NCBI RefSeq assembly: GCF_003991205.1
Contig: NZ_RXOZ01000032.1
Coordinates: 1-64,000 of the forward strand
Direction: 5' to 3'
Source: Georgenia sp. SYP-B2076
GTDB taxonomy: Bacteria > Actinomycetota > Actinomycetes > Actinomycetales > Actinomycetaceae
DNA length: 64,000 nt
Shown here: positions 24,625 to 31,910 of the stretch, one piece after another
How positions within the stretch are numbered: position 1 is the first letter of the stretch
How the letters are laid out: each line of letters begins with the position of its first letter
Program-made: the position numbers and the translations under genes
The notes under the pieces: generated by a model
The model's database searches: none
What the model saw: the letters and a program-made list of their open reading frames with translations, nothing else
Told to the model about the DNA's origin: nothing

Positions 24625-27032
24625 CGCGCCTCCCCGCCCGAGGGCGTGCCCTCGGGATCGGTGCGGCGCCGGTCCGAGCCGTACCGGCTCGTGCCGCTGC
24701 CGCCGCCCTCGGCGGAAGCGGCCCGGCCCGCCGCGGTGACGGCGTCGATGACGAACAGCTCCTCCTGCGGCACCTCGAGCGTCGTCGACCTGATGCGGTG
24801 GCGGACCCCGAGCCAGGTGATCCACAGGAACGGCAGGACGCCGCCGATGATGAACACCAGGTCACCGGGCATGCGCAGCCACTCCAGCACCGCGTTGCCG
24901 GTCTGGGTGAGGTAGCCGAGCTCGCGGGCCTCGAAGTAGCCGTTGTTGACGGAGTACCAGAGCTGGATGACGCCGAGGGGCAGCAGGGTCGCGAACACCA
25001 TCCAGGCCAGGCCGATGTTCAGCGACCAGAAGGAGACCTTGGCGAGTGTGTCGGGCCAGCGCCGGGGCGGGATGAGATAGCGCAGGGCGAACAGCGACAG
25101 GCCGACGCCCATCATCCCGTAGACGCCCATCATCGCGCCGTGGGCGTGGTTCGCCGTCAGCGCGGTGCCGATCTGGTAGTAGGAGATGATCGGCAGGTTG
25201 ATGAGGAACCCGAACACCCCGGCGCCGAGGAAGTTCCAGAACCCGACCGCCACCAGGAACATCACGGCCCAGCGGTGCGGGAACGGCGCGGAGCTGCGGG
25301 ACTCCTGCCGCGACCCGAGCTGGAGGAAGCTCCACGCCTCGATCGTCAGGAACGTCAGCGGGATGACCTCCAGCGCCGAGAAGAACGCCCCCAGCGCCAT
25401 GTGCTCCACGGGCGTGCCCGAGAAGTACAGGTGGTGCATGGTCCCCAGGACGCCGCCCGCGGAGTAGAGGATCACGTCGAGGAAGATGATCTGCATGGCG
25501 ATGCGGTGCCGCACCACGCCGAGCATCACGAAGATGTAGGCCACCATCACCGTGGTGAACAGCTCGAGGAAGTCCTCCACCCACAGGTGCACCACCCAGA
25601 ACCGCCAGAACTCGGCGACCGTCAGGTGCGTCCGGGTGCCGGCCAGCATCCCCACGGCGTAGAAGCCCGGGATGGCGAGTCCGGCGTAGAAGAACAGCCA
25701 CGGCAGGTTCCCCCGGTGCTCGGTCTTGAGCCGGGAGCGGATGGTGCGGTAGATGATCGCGATCCACAGGAACATGCCGATCGTGAGGATGCCCTGCCAC
25801 ACCTTCGGCAGGTCCAGGTACTCCCACTGCTGGTCCCACAGCGGGGAGCCGGCGGCCCACCCGACCCCGAAGATGCTCATCGCCTCGCCCACGAACGAGC
25901 CGGCGATCACCAGGGCCAGCGCGCCCAGCAGGCCGTACGTGAGCACGTGCTGGTTCTTCGGCTCGCGCCCGGAGACGTACGGGGCGAGGAAGATCCCCGC
26001 GGCCAGGAACGAGGCCGCGGTCCACAGCAGCGAGAGCTGGACGTGCCAGGTGCGGGCGAGGTTGTAGGGCAGGATCCGGGCGAGGTCGAACCCGAAGAAG
26101 CCCGTCAGCTCGGCCCGGTAGTGCTCCGCGGCCGCGCCGAGCAGCGCCTGCGCGAGGAACAGCACGGCGACGACGAGGAAGTACCACGCCGTCGCCCGCT
26201 GCGCCGGCGTGACCGCCACCTCGCCGGGCTGCTTGAACGCGAGCACCGGCGCCTCGGTGCTGTGCCAGCCCACGTTCCGGCTCCACCGGCCGTAGACGGC
26301 GAACAGGGCCCCGGTGCCGGCGAGGAGCGCCACCAGCGACAGTCCGCTCCAGACCAGGATGTCCGCCGTCGGCCTGTTGTTCACCAGCGGCTCGGGCGGC
26401 CAGTTGTTGGTGTAGGAGTAGCCGTGCCCGGGGCGCTCCGCCGCGGCGGCCCACGCCGTCCACGCGAAGAAGGACGTCAGCGCGCGGATGTCCGCCGGGT
26501 CGGTGATCGCGTTGGGGATGAGGCCGTACCGCGTGGTCGGGGAGCCGAAGAAGTCGGCGTAGTGCCCCTGGATCTCCTCGAACGCCGCCACCTGCAGGTC
26601 GCTGATCCGCAGCGTCCCGGAGGCCTCGTCGTAGGTGTTCGTGCGCAGGAGCTTCACCAGCTCCGCCTGGGGGTCCTGGACGCCCGAGTCGCGCAGCGCA
26701 TCGAGCACGAAGGTCGCGGACCGGCGCAGGTAGTCGGCCGTGTAGTCCGGTCCGAGGTAGCCGCCGTGACCGACGATCGAGCCGTACTGCTGCAGCCCGC
26801 GGCGCAGGAAGATCTGCTGTCCCGCGGTGATGTCCTCGCCGGTGAAGACCACGTCGCCCTGGCTGTCGACCACCCGGTCCGGCAGGGGCATGGAGTCGGT
26901 GTAGGTCCGCATGGCCAGCAGGCCCATGATGAAGAACCCGAACAGCATGACGAGCGCGACGCCCTGCACCCACCCCTTGGAGACCATGAACCCGGTGCGA
27001 CCCTGGCGTGCGTCCGGAGCAGTCTGGACCAC
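24621..27032 (-). CDS. norZ: Quinol-dependent nitric oxide reductase (qNOR)
   Basis: An 803-residue haem-copper-type NO reductase (2 NO to N2O). An N-terminal periplasmic-type extension (about 45-220) without a c-haem motif marks the quinol-using single-subunit form, followed by 12 or more helices. Histidine ligands are visible in ARTWHVQLS, VVHLWVEDFLELF (with the FeB glutamate), GTMHHLYFSG and TANHAHGAMMGVYG. The GTG start at 27032 follows AGGAGG. It is first of four overlapping genes, suggesting an NO-detoxification operon rather than full denitrification; no nir or nos genes are visible here. An AT-richer stretch near 27170-27216 probably holds the promoter, but I identified no NsrR or Fnr site. 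Confidence 0.95.
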   Translation of the reverse strand: MVQTAPDARQGRTGFMVSKGWVQGVALVMLFGFFIMGLLAMRTYTDSMPLPDRVVDSQGDVVFTGEDITAGQQIFLRRGLQQYGSIVGHGGYLGPDYTADYLRRSATFVLDALRDSGVQDPQAELVKLLRTNTYDEASGTLRISDLQVAAFEEIQGHYADFFGSPTTRYGLIPNAITDPADIRALTSFFAWTAWAAAAERPGHGYSYTNNWPPEPLVNNRPTADILVWSGLSLVALLAGTGALFAVYGRWSRNVGWHSTEAPVLAFKQPGEVAVTPAQRATAWYFLVVAVLFLAQALLGAAAEHYRAELTGFFGFDLARILPYNLARTWHVQLSLLWTAASFLAAGIFLAPYVSGREPKNQHVLTYGLLGALALVIAGSFVGEAMSIFGVGWAAGSPLWDQQWEYLDLPKVWQGILTIGMFLWIAIIYRTIRSRLKTEHRGNLPWLFFYAGLAIPGFYAVGMLAGTRTHLTVAEFWRFWVVHLWVEDFLELFTTVMVAYIFVMLGVVRHRIAMQIIFLDVILYSAGGVLGTMHHLYFSGTPVEHMALGAFFSALEVIPLTFLTIEAWSFLQLGSRQESRSSAPFPHRWAVMFLVAVGFWNFLGAGVFGFLINLPIISYYQIGTALTANHAHGAMMGVYGMMGVGLSLFALRYLIPPRRWPDTLAKVSFWSLNIGLAWMVFATLLPLGVIQLWYSVNNGYFEARELGYLTQTGNAVLEWLRMPGDLVFIIGGVLPFLWITWLGVRHRIRSTTLEVPQEELFVIDAVTAAGRAASAEGGGSGTSRYGSDRRRTDPEGTPSGGEAR

Positions 27033-27300
27033 AGCAGCCCTCCTCTGAGAAGTCCCCGGGTCGACCGCGAAGGACGCTCGCCGACGGCGCTCGCCTCACG
27101 GCCTCCCCTGGCGACGGTGCGGGCCGGGGGACGGGGCAGTTCTGCAGGTTTCCGCGTGCACCGCGAACGTAGCGGAGAACACAAACAGAAGACAGCGAAG
27201 AAAATCCGTGAAATTCGACTGCCGCACCGCACCACCCCCGCGGGCAAACCTGAGCTCCCGGGACGGGGTGCCGGAGGCCGTGACCGGGCAGGATGGGCGT

Positions 27301-28053
27301 GTGGCGCTGACCCCGAGCCCGGACCTGTCGGCAGCGGCCTGGATCGCCCGGAGCGACCAGCCGTGGGACGAGCTGGTCACCTTCGGCCCGCGAGGCTTCC
27401 CGGCGTACGCCCGGCTGCGGTTCCTGCCCGACCCCACGCACCCGGGGCAGAGCGAGAACGACGTCCACCCGGCCGAGGATGCGCCGCCCGAGAGCGAGCA
27501 GCTGCGCGGCGCGCTGGACACGCTGGCGCGCCACACGGACACGCCCGACCGGTGCTACTTCTGTCTCTGGGACGGCTGGGGCGACCTCGAGGGTGGCGAG
27601 GGCGCCCGGCCCGTCAACCCGCTGACCGGCGCCGTCTCGGCCCTCGCCCGACGGCTCCGGCGGGCCACGGGCCGCCGGCGCGCGCTCCCCGCGGTCTACA
27701 GCGACCCGGCAGCGGGCCTGCGCCGTGGCCCACCGATCGCGCCGGCGTTTCCCCGCTCGGTGCTGGACGGGCCCAAGGTCGTCGTCCCGAACCGCGCCTT
27801 CTACCTGTTCCAGGGGAGGCTGACCGACTTCGGGGACTGGGGCGCCGCCGAGATGTGGCCCGGCCGCCCGAGGTCCCTCGCCGAGCCCGCGTTCGTCTGG
27901 CCGGCCGACCACGCCTGGTGCGTCGCCAGGGACGTCGACCCGCACTGGGCCGGGATCGGTGCCGACCAGTCGGCCATCGACGAGCTCGTCGCGGATCCCC
28001 GGCTCGACCTCGTCCGGGCCGATCCCCGCGAACGGCCGCCGACCTACTACTGA
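27301..28053 (+). CDS. Conserved hypothetical protein, divergent from norZ
   Basis: About 250 residues with no family I can name. Conserved-looking segments are YARLRFLPDPTHPGQSENDV near residue 40, CYFCLWDGWGD around 80, VVPNRAFYLFQGRLTDFGDWG near 160 and FVWPADHAWCVARDVDPHWAGIGAD near 200. It is soluble, acidic and Trp-rich, and ends ERPPTYY. The GTG at 27301 is chosen after an AGGATGGG; a GTG at 27280 after CGGAGG is an alternative. It shares an upstream region of about 270 bases with norZ, but a functional link is unproven. Confidence 0.72.
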   Translation: MALTPSPDLSAAAWIARSDQPWDELVTFGPRGFPAYARLRFLPDPTHPGQSENDVHPAEDAPPESEQLRGALDTLARHTDTPDRCYFCLWDGWGDLEGGEGARPVNPLTGAVSALARRLRRATGRRRALPAVYSDPAAGLRRGPPIAPAFPRSVLDGPKVVVPNRAFYLFQGRLTDFGDWGAAEMWPGRPRSLAEPAFVWPADHAWCVARDVDPHWAGIGADQSAIDELVADPRLDLVRADPRERPPTYY

Positions 28054-28204
28054 CCGCGGCGACGCCAGCACGATCAGGAGGCCCGGCGCGTCATGCCCCG
28101 GCCGGAGCCGGCGACCAACACCACACCCCGCGGGGACCGCGCGTTTGGTCCTACTGACGTCCGATGCGGCATACTTGACCTGACAACTGAACATGCCACC
28201 GAAC

Positions 28205-28380
28205 CGCAGCGGGAGAGTCCCGCAGCAGCGGGCGCCGAAGGAGCAACCTCCCCGGGAATCTCTCAGGCCCCCCAGACCGCCGCGGCGAGGCTCCTCTGGA
28301 AAGCAACCCTCACGGGTTCACCGACGGTGTAAGCGGGCCCGGCCCGCGAAAGCTCTCAGGTCCGATGACAGAGCGGGGAA
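28205..28380 (+). promoter_or_regulatory. Tandem glycine riboswitch
   Basis: Two successive glycine aptamers. Aptamer I (about 28208-28282) has the diagnostic GCGGGAGAG, GCGCCGAAGGAGCAA and ATCTCTCAGG segments. Aptamer II (about 28283-28380) has CCTCTGGAAAGC, CACCGACGGTG, AAGCTCTCAGGTCC and GACAGAGCGGGG. This is the classic two-aptamer architecture, where glycine binding normally turns on glycine-removal genes. The gene downstream is an EamA/DMT transporter. The last strand of aptamer II (28370-28377) could alternatively pair with 28387-28394 (AGAGCGGG with CCCGTTCT); no T run follows, so control is more likely at translation initiation (inference). Confidence 0.92.
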
Positions 28381-28427
28381 CACCCACCCGTTCTGCGCGC
28401 CTCGGCGCGTTCGCCCTGAGGAGTTCT

Positions 28428-29408
28428 GTGGCCCTGTCCGTCGACGCGCCCGTGCGCGCGCACGAAGTCGTCCCGCCTGAGCCGGCACCGGTCCGCCGGG
28501 TGCCGTCCGGCGCCCCGCGCCCCAACCGCCGGCTCGGTGTGCTCGCCATCGTCGTCTCCGCCACCGCGATGGGCACCGCAGGCGTGTTCGGCCGGATGGC
28601 CGCCCCGCCCGGCGCGCTGATCGGCGAGGCGCTCACGATGGGCCGCATGCTGGTCGGCGCGCTCGGCATGCTGGCCATCCTCACGGTCGCGCGCCGCCTC
28701 GGCGTCCTGCGCCGCACCCGGCTGTCCTGGTCCGTCGTGCTCGGCGGCGTCTTTCTCGGCCTGTCGCTCGCGACGCTCCTGTCCGCGACCGTCCTCATCG
28801 ACCTCTCGCGGGCCGTGGCGCTGCACTACCTCGGCCCGGTCCTGGCGACCGTCCTCGCCCGCGTGCTGCTCAAGGAGTCGATCACCCGTGTCGAGCTGCT
28901 CTCCCTGGCGGGGAGCTTCCTCGGGATGATGCTGGCCGCCGGCCTGATCGGGGGGCAGCCGGCGCCGAGCTCCGACCAGCCGGTCCTGGGCACCGTGCTG
29001 GGCGTCGTCTCCGGGGTCTTCTACGGGGCGGCGCTCCTGTGCTACCGCTACCGCACCGACATGCCGGCGGACATCCGCAGCTTCTGGAACTTCGCCTTCG
29101 GCACCCTGGGCACCGCGGGCATGGTCGCGCTGACGCGGCCCGACATCTCCGGCATGACCGCCACGCACTGGGCGTGGGCCGTCGCGTTCTTCCTCGTCTG
29201 CGGCCTGCTCGCCCTGGGTCTGCTCGTCGTGGCCGGCAAGCACCTGCGCGCCGCGGAGCTCTCGAGCCTGTCCTACTGGGAGGTCGTGGTGGCGCTGCTG
29301 CTCGGCGCCGCCGTGTTCGGGGAGTCCATCTCGCTGGCCGCCGCCATGGGCGCCGGGCTCATCGTCGCTGCGGCCGTCCTCCCCCTGGTCGCCGGTCGGC
29401 GCGCCTAG
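28428..29408 (+). CDS. EamA/DMT-family transporter under glycine riboswitch control
   Basis: A 326-residue permease with ten hydrophobic helices in two EamA repeats (VVSATAMGTAGVFGRMA at the start; LLGAAVFGESISLAAAMGAGLIVAAAVLPLV at the end) after a Pro-rich cytoplasmic tail of about 35 residues. The DMT superfamily exports amino acids and other metabolites. A tandem glycine aptamer immediately upstream implies glycine export (inference from the riboswitch). The GTG at 28428 lies just after GAGGAG; an ATG at 28365 is inside the aptamer and unlikely. Confidence 0.9.
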   Translation: MALSVDAPVRAHEVVPPEPAPVRRVPSGAPRPNRRLGVLAIVVSATAMGTAGVFGRMAAPPGALIGEALTMGRMLVGALGMLAILTVARRLGVLRRTRLSWSVVLGGVFLGLSLATLLSATVLIDLSRAVALHYLGPVLATVLARVLLKESITRVELLSLAGSFLGMMLAAGLIGGQPAPSSDQPVLGTVLGVVSGVFYGAALLCYRYRTDMPADIRSFWNFAFGTLGTAGMVALTRPDISGMTATHWAWAVAFFLVCGLLALGLLVVAGKHLRAAELSSLSYWEVVVALLLGAAVFGESISLAAAMGAGLIVAAAVLPLVAGRRA

Positions 29409-29452
29409 ACCTCGTGGGCCGTCGTCCCGTCCGTCCGCGCGATACTGGCGTC

Positions 29453-29785
29453 ATGGCGTACGAGGAAGACCTCGCCGACCGCGTCCGGGAGATCGTGCGG
29501 GACGAACCCGGCCTCACCGAGAAGCGCATGTTCGGTGGCCTGGCCTTCCTCCTGAACGGCCACCTGGCGGTCGGCGCCAGCGGCCAGGGCGGGCTGCTGC
29601 TCCGGGTCGACCCAGCTCTGACCGAGTCGTTGGTCGACGAGCCGCACGTGCGCCGCATGGAGATGCGCGGGCGGGCGATGGACGGCTGGCTCCACATCGA
29701 CACCGCCGCGGCCCGGACCGAGGAGGCCCTGCGGCGGTGGGTCGCGCAGGGGGTCGCCTACACGAGGTCGCTCCCGCCCAGGTGA
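29453..29785 (+). CDS. TfoX/Sxy N-terminal domain protein
   Basis: A 110-residue stand-alone TfoX-N domain (LADRVREIVRDEPGLTEKRMFGGLAFLLNGHLAVGAS, then LLLRVDP and RRMEMRGRAMDGWLHI). In gamma-proteobacteria the domain belongs to competence regulators; in actinobacteria single-domain versions are common and of unknown role. No competence genes lie nearby. The start is 45 bases after the EamA gene, so cotranscription is possible. Confidence 0.85.
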   Translation: MAYEEDLADRVREIVRDEPGLTEKRMFGGLAFLLNGHLAVGASGQGGLLLRVDPALTESLVDEPHVRRMEMRGRAMDGWLHIDTAAARTEEALRRWVAQGVAYTRSLPPR

Positions 29786-29816
29786 GCACGGGTCCTCGGC
29801 AGGCCGCGGGCGTCGG

Positions 29817-30413
29817 TCATCCGAGCACCAGCCTGACGGCGAGGGTCAGCATGACGACGCCGATGAGGAGGTCCAGGACCCGCCACGTGGACGGCCGGCT
29901 CAGCACGCGGGAGGCCCGCCGCGCGCCGAGGCCGAGCCCGGTGAACCAGAGCACGCTGCCGAGGACGGCGCCGGCGGCGAACCACCAGCGCTCGGGGCCG
30001 TACTGGTTGGCGATGGAGCCGAGCAGGAGCACGGTGTCGAGGTACACGTGGGGGTTGAGGAAGGTCAGGGCGAGCGTGGTGGCGATCACCGCTCTGCGCC
30101 CCGGACGTCCTCCCTCCAGCGCACGGAGGGCCTGCCGCCGGCGCGCGCTCCACAGCGACCGGACGCCGTAGCCGGCGAGGTAGAGCGCCCCGACCCACCG
30201 CAGAGCCGTCAACACCGCGGGGTGGTCCCGCACCACCGAGCCCACGCCGGAGACCCCGACGCCGATGAGCAGGACGTCGGAGACCGTGCAGATGGCCACG
30301 ACGATGCCGACATGGTGGCGGAGCAGGCCCTGCCGCAGGACATAGGCGTTCTGGGCGCCGATGGCGACGATGAGCGAGAGGCCGGTGAACAGGCCGGGGA
30401 GCAGAGCGGGCAC
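29817..30413 (-). CDS. LysE-family amino acid exporter (LysE/ArgO type)
   Basis: A 198-residue exporter with six hydrophobic segments. LysE/ArgO hallmarks are GLFTGLSLIVAIGAQNAYVLRQGL in helix 1, ICTVSDVLLIGVGVSGVG in helix 2 and ALTFLNPHVYLDTVLLLG in helix 4. It expels lysine, arginine or related cationic amino acids. It is divergent from a LysG/ArgP-type regulator 70 bases away, the standard arrangement of this pair. GTG start at 30413, with AAGGAGG upstream. Confidence 0.92.
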   Translation of the reverse strand: MPALLPGLFTGLSLIVAIGAQNAYVLRQGLLRHHVGIVVAICTVSDVLLIGVGVSGVGSVVRDHPAVLTALRWVGALYLAGYGVRSLWSARRRQALRALEGGRPGRRAVIATTLALTFLNPHVYLDTVLLLGSIANQYGPERWWFAAGAVLGSVLWFTGLGLGARRASRVLSRPSTWRVLDLLIGVVMLTLAVRLVLG

Positions 30414-30442
30414 AGGCTCGACCCTAAGGAGGCCGCCCCATG

Positions 30443-30458
30443 AAGTGAAGCGACACTT
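30443..30458. promoter_or_regulatory. Inverted repeat in exporter/regulator divergent promoter
   Basis: AAGTG-N6-CACTT lies between the divergent exporter and LysR-type regulator genes, about 26 bases before the regulator start. LysG/ArgP proteins bind imperfect dyads in this position, so it is a candidate operator half. Not proven. Confidence 0.4.
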
Positions 30459-30483
30459 TCTGCACTCCGGTTAGCATTTCTTC

Positions 30484-31362
30484 ATGCGAGTCCGGACGGA
30501 ACAGCTCGCGGCGCTCATGGCGATCGTCGATGCCGGCAGTTTTGAGGCGGCCGCACGGCACCTCTCGGTCACCCCTTCGGCGGTGAGCCAGCGCATCCGG
30601 GCACTGGAGTCCGACGTCGGCCAAGTTCTCCTGGTCCGCGCGATCCCGGCCCGGACGACGAGGGCCGGTGACGTGCTGCTCGGGCTGGCGCGCCAGCAAC
30701 AGCTCCTGGAGAGCGAGGCCCTCGCGGAGCTCTCGGCCGGCGGGGCGCCGGTCATGGACCTGCCCGTTGCCGTCAACGCTGACTCGCTCGCGACCTGGTT
30801 CGTCCGGGTCCTGGACGAGTGCGCCACCTGGAGCGACGTCACCATGCGGCTGCACGTCGAGGATCAGGGCCACTCCGCGGCGCTGCTGCGCGCCGGGGCC
30901 GTCCTCGGGGCGGTCACCTCCGACCCCGTCGCCGTCCAGGGCTGCTCGGTCGAACGGCTCGGGACGATGCGCTACATCCCGGTGGCGGCGCCCCGGCTCG
31001 CCGGCCGCTGGGAACAGGGGCGCGGGTACGACTGGGCCGCCATGCCGGTCATCCGGTTCAACGCCAAGGACGACCTGCAGCAGCGGCTGCTCGCGACCCA
31101 CGGCGTCACCGGCAGCCCGCCCACCCATGTCGTCCCCTCCTCGGAGGGGTTCCTGGCCGCGGTGCGCGCGGGGCTCGGGTGGGGCGCGGTGCCTCAGGAC
31201 CAGCTGGGCGACGACCTCGAGACCGGCCGCCTGGTCCGGCTCGCCGCCCGCGAGCGGATCGACGTGTCGCTGTACTGGCAACGCTGGCGGCTCCGCTCCC
31301 CCAGCATCGAGCGCATCACCGCGGCCGTGCGAGCGGCCGCGGCGGACCTCCTCAACCCCTGA
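30484..31362 (+). CDS. LysR-type regulator, LysG/ArgP (IciA) subfamily
   Basis: A 292-residue LTTR. The N-terminal helix-turn-helix (LAALMAIVDAGSFEAAARHLSVTPSAVSQRIRALESDVGQVLLVRA) and the effector domain (LPVAVNADSLATWFVRVL; FNAKDDLQ; PSSEGFLAAVRAGLGWGAVP) match the ArgP/LysG subfamily. That subfamily activates the adjacent LysE/ArgO exporter on binding basic amino acids. The divergent partner is the exporter at 29817-30413. Confidence 0.93.
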   Translation: MRVRTEQLAALMAIVDAGSFEAAARHLSVTPSAVSQRIRALESDVGQVLLVRAIPARTTRAGDVLLGLARQQQLLESEALAELSAGGAPVMDLPVAVNADSLATWFVRVLDECATWSDVTMRLHVEDQGHSAALLRAGAVLGAVTSDPVAVQGCSVERLGTMRYIPVAAPRLAGRWEQGRGYDWAAMPVIRFNAKDDLQQRLLATHGVTGSPPTHVVPSSEGFLAAVRAGLGWGAVPQDQLGDDLETGRLVRLAARERIDVSLYWQRWRLRSPSIERITAAVRAAAADLLNP

Positions 31363-31453
31363 CAGGTGTCGAACCCAGCGCGCCCGAAAGTGCCCGGTCG
31401 CGCTCGCCCACGATGCCACACTGCGACATGCCCCTGCCGATCGGAGGTCCTCG

Positions 31454-31861
31454 ATGACCAGGTTCGTCGTCGACGCCGGCGCCGTCCTCCACCTCGCGGC
31501 GACGGGCGCCACCGTCCCCGACGTCCACGCCCTCCTCGCCCCGACGCTCCTGCGGTCGCACACCCTCTCGGCGTTGCACGAGGCCGTCTTCCGCGGCGAG
31601 CTCCCGGCCGACGTCGCGCTCGACCGCCTCGCCGCCGTGGGGCGGATGAAGATCAGGCTGCTCGGCGACGCCGTGCTCCGGCGCCGCGCGTGGGAGCTGG
31701 CGGACCGGCTGCGCTGGCCGTCCACCCTCGACGCCGAGTACGTGGCCCTCACCCAGCTGCAGGCGGACGCCCTCGTCACCGCGGACGACGAGCTCGCGCG
31801 GGCCGTCCGCGACGTCGTGCGGACGGCGCCGATCGCCGCGCTCCTCGACCCGTCCGCGTGA
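31454..31861 (+). CDS. PIN-domain protein (VapC-like), no antitoxin visible
   Basis: A 135-residue PIN-fold protein with the acidic metal cluster: D7 in VVDAGAVL, Glu in LHEAVFRG, Asp and Glu in STLDAEYVALTQL, and TADDELARA. PIN nucleases cleave RNA, usually as VapC toxins. The 91 bases upstream contain no antitoxin gene and none follows, so it is an orphan or is regulated otherwise. The ATG at 31454 follows CGGAGGT. The stop codon lies in a 19-bp tandem repeat. Confidence 0.82.
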   Translation: MTRFVVDAGAVLHLAATGATVPDVHALLAPTLLRSHTLSALHEAVFRGELPADVALDRLAAVGRMKIRLLGDAVLRRRAWELADRLRWPSTLDAEYVALTQLQADALVTADDELARAVRDVVRTAPIAALLDPSA

Positions 31862-31904
31862 CGACGGCCCGTCCGCGTGACGACGGCCCGTCCGCGTGAC
31901 GACC
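31851..31904. repeat. 19-bp tandem repeat, 2.8 copies
   Basis: CGTCCGCGTGACGACGGCC occurs at 31851, 31870 and (truncated) 31889 without mismatch. The first copy spans the PIN gene stop codon, so each later copy carries a spare in-step TGA. Probably a recent slippage product. Confidence 0.9.
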
Positions 31905-31910
31905 TCCGCG

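Noticed and set aside
27033-27300. NsrR or Fnr operator upstream of norZ
   Set aside because: An AT-richer stretch is present but no clear dyad resembling either consensus was found.
24798-28157. 1119-codon plus-strand frame opposite norZ
   Set aside because: It is the complementary-strand shadow of norZ in very GC-rich DNA: Arg/His/Gly/Pro-rich, no domain, and norZ on the other strand is fully conserved.
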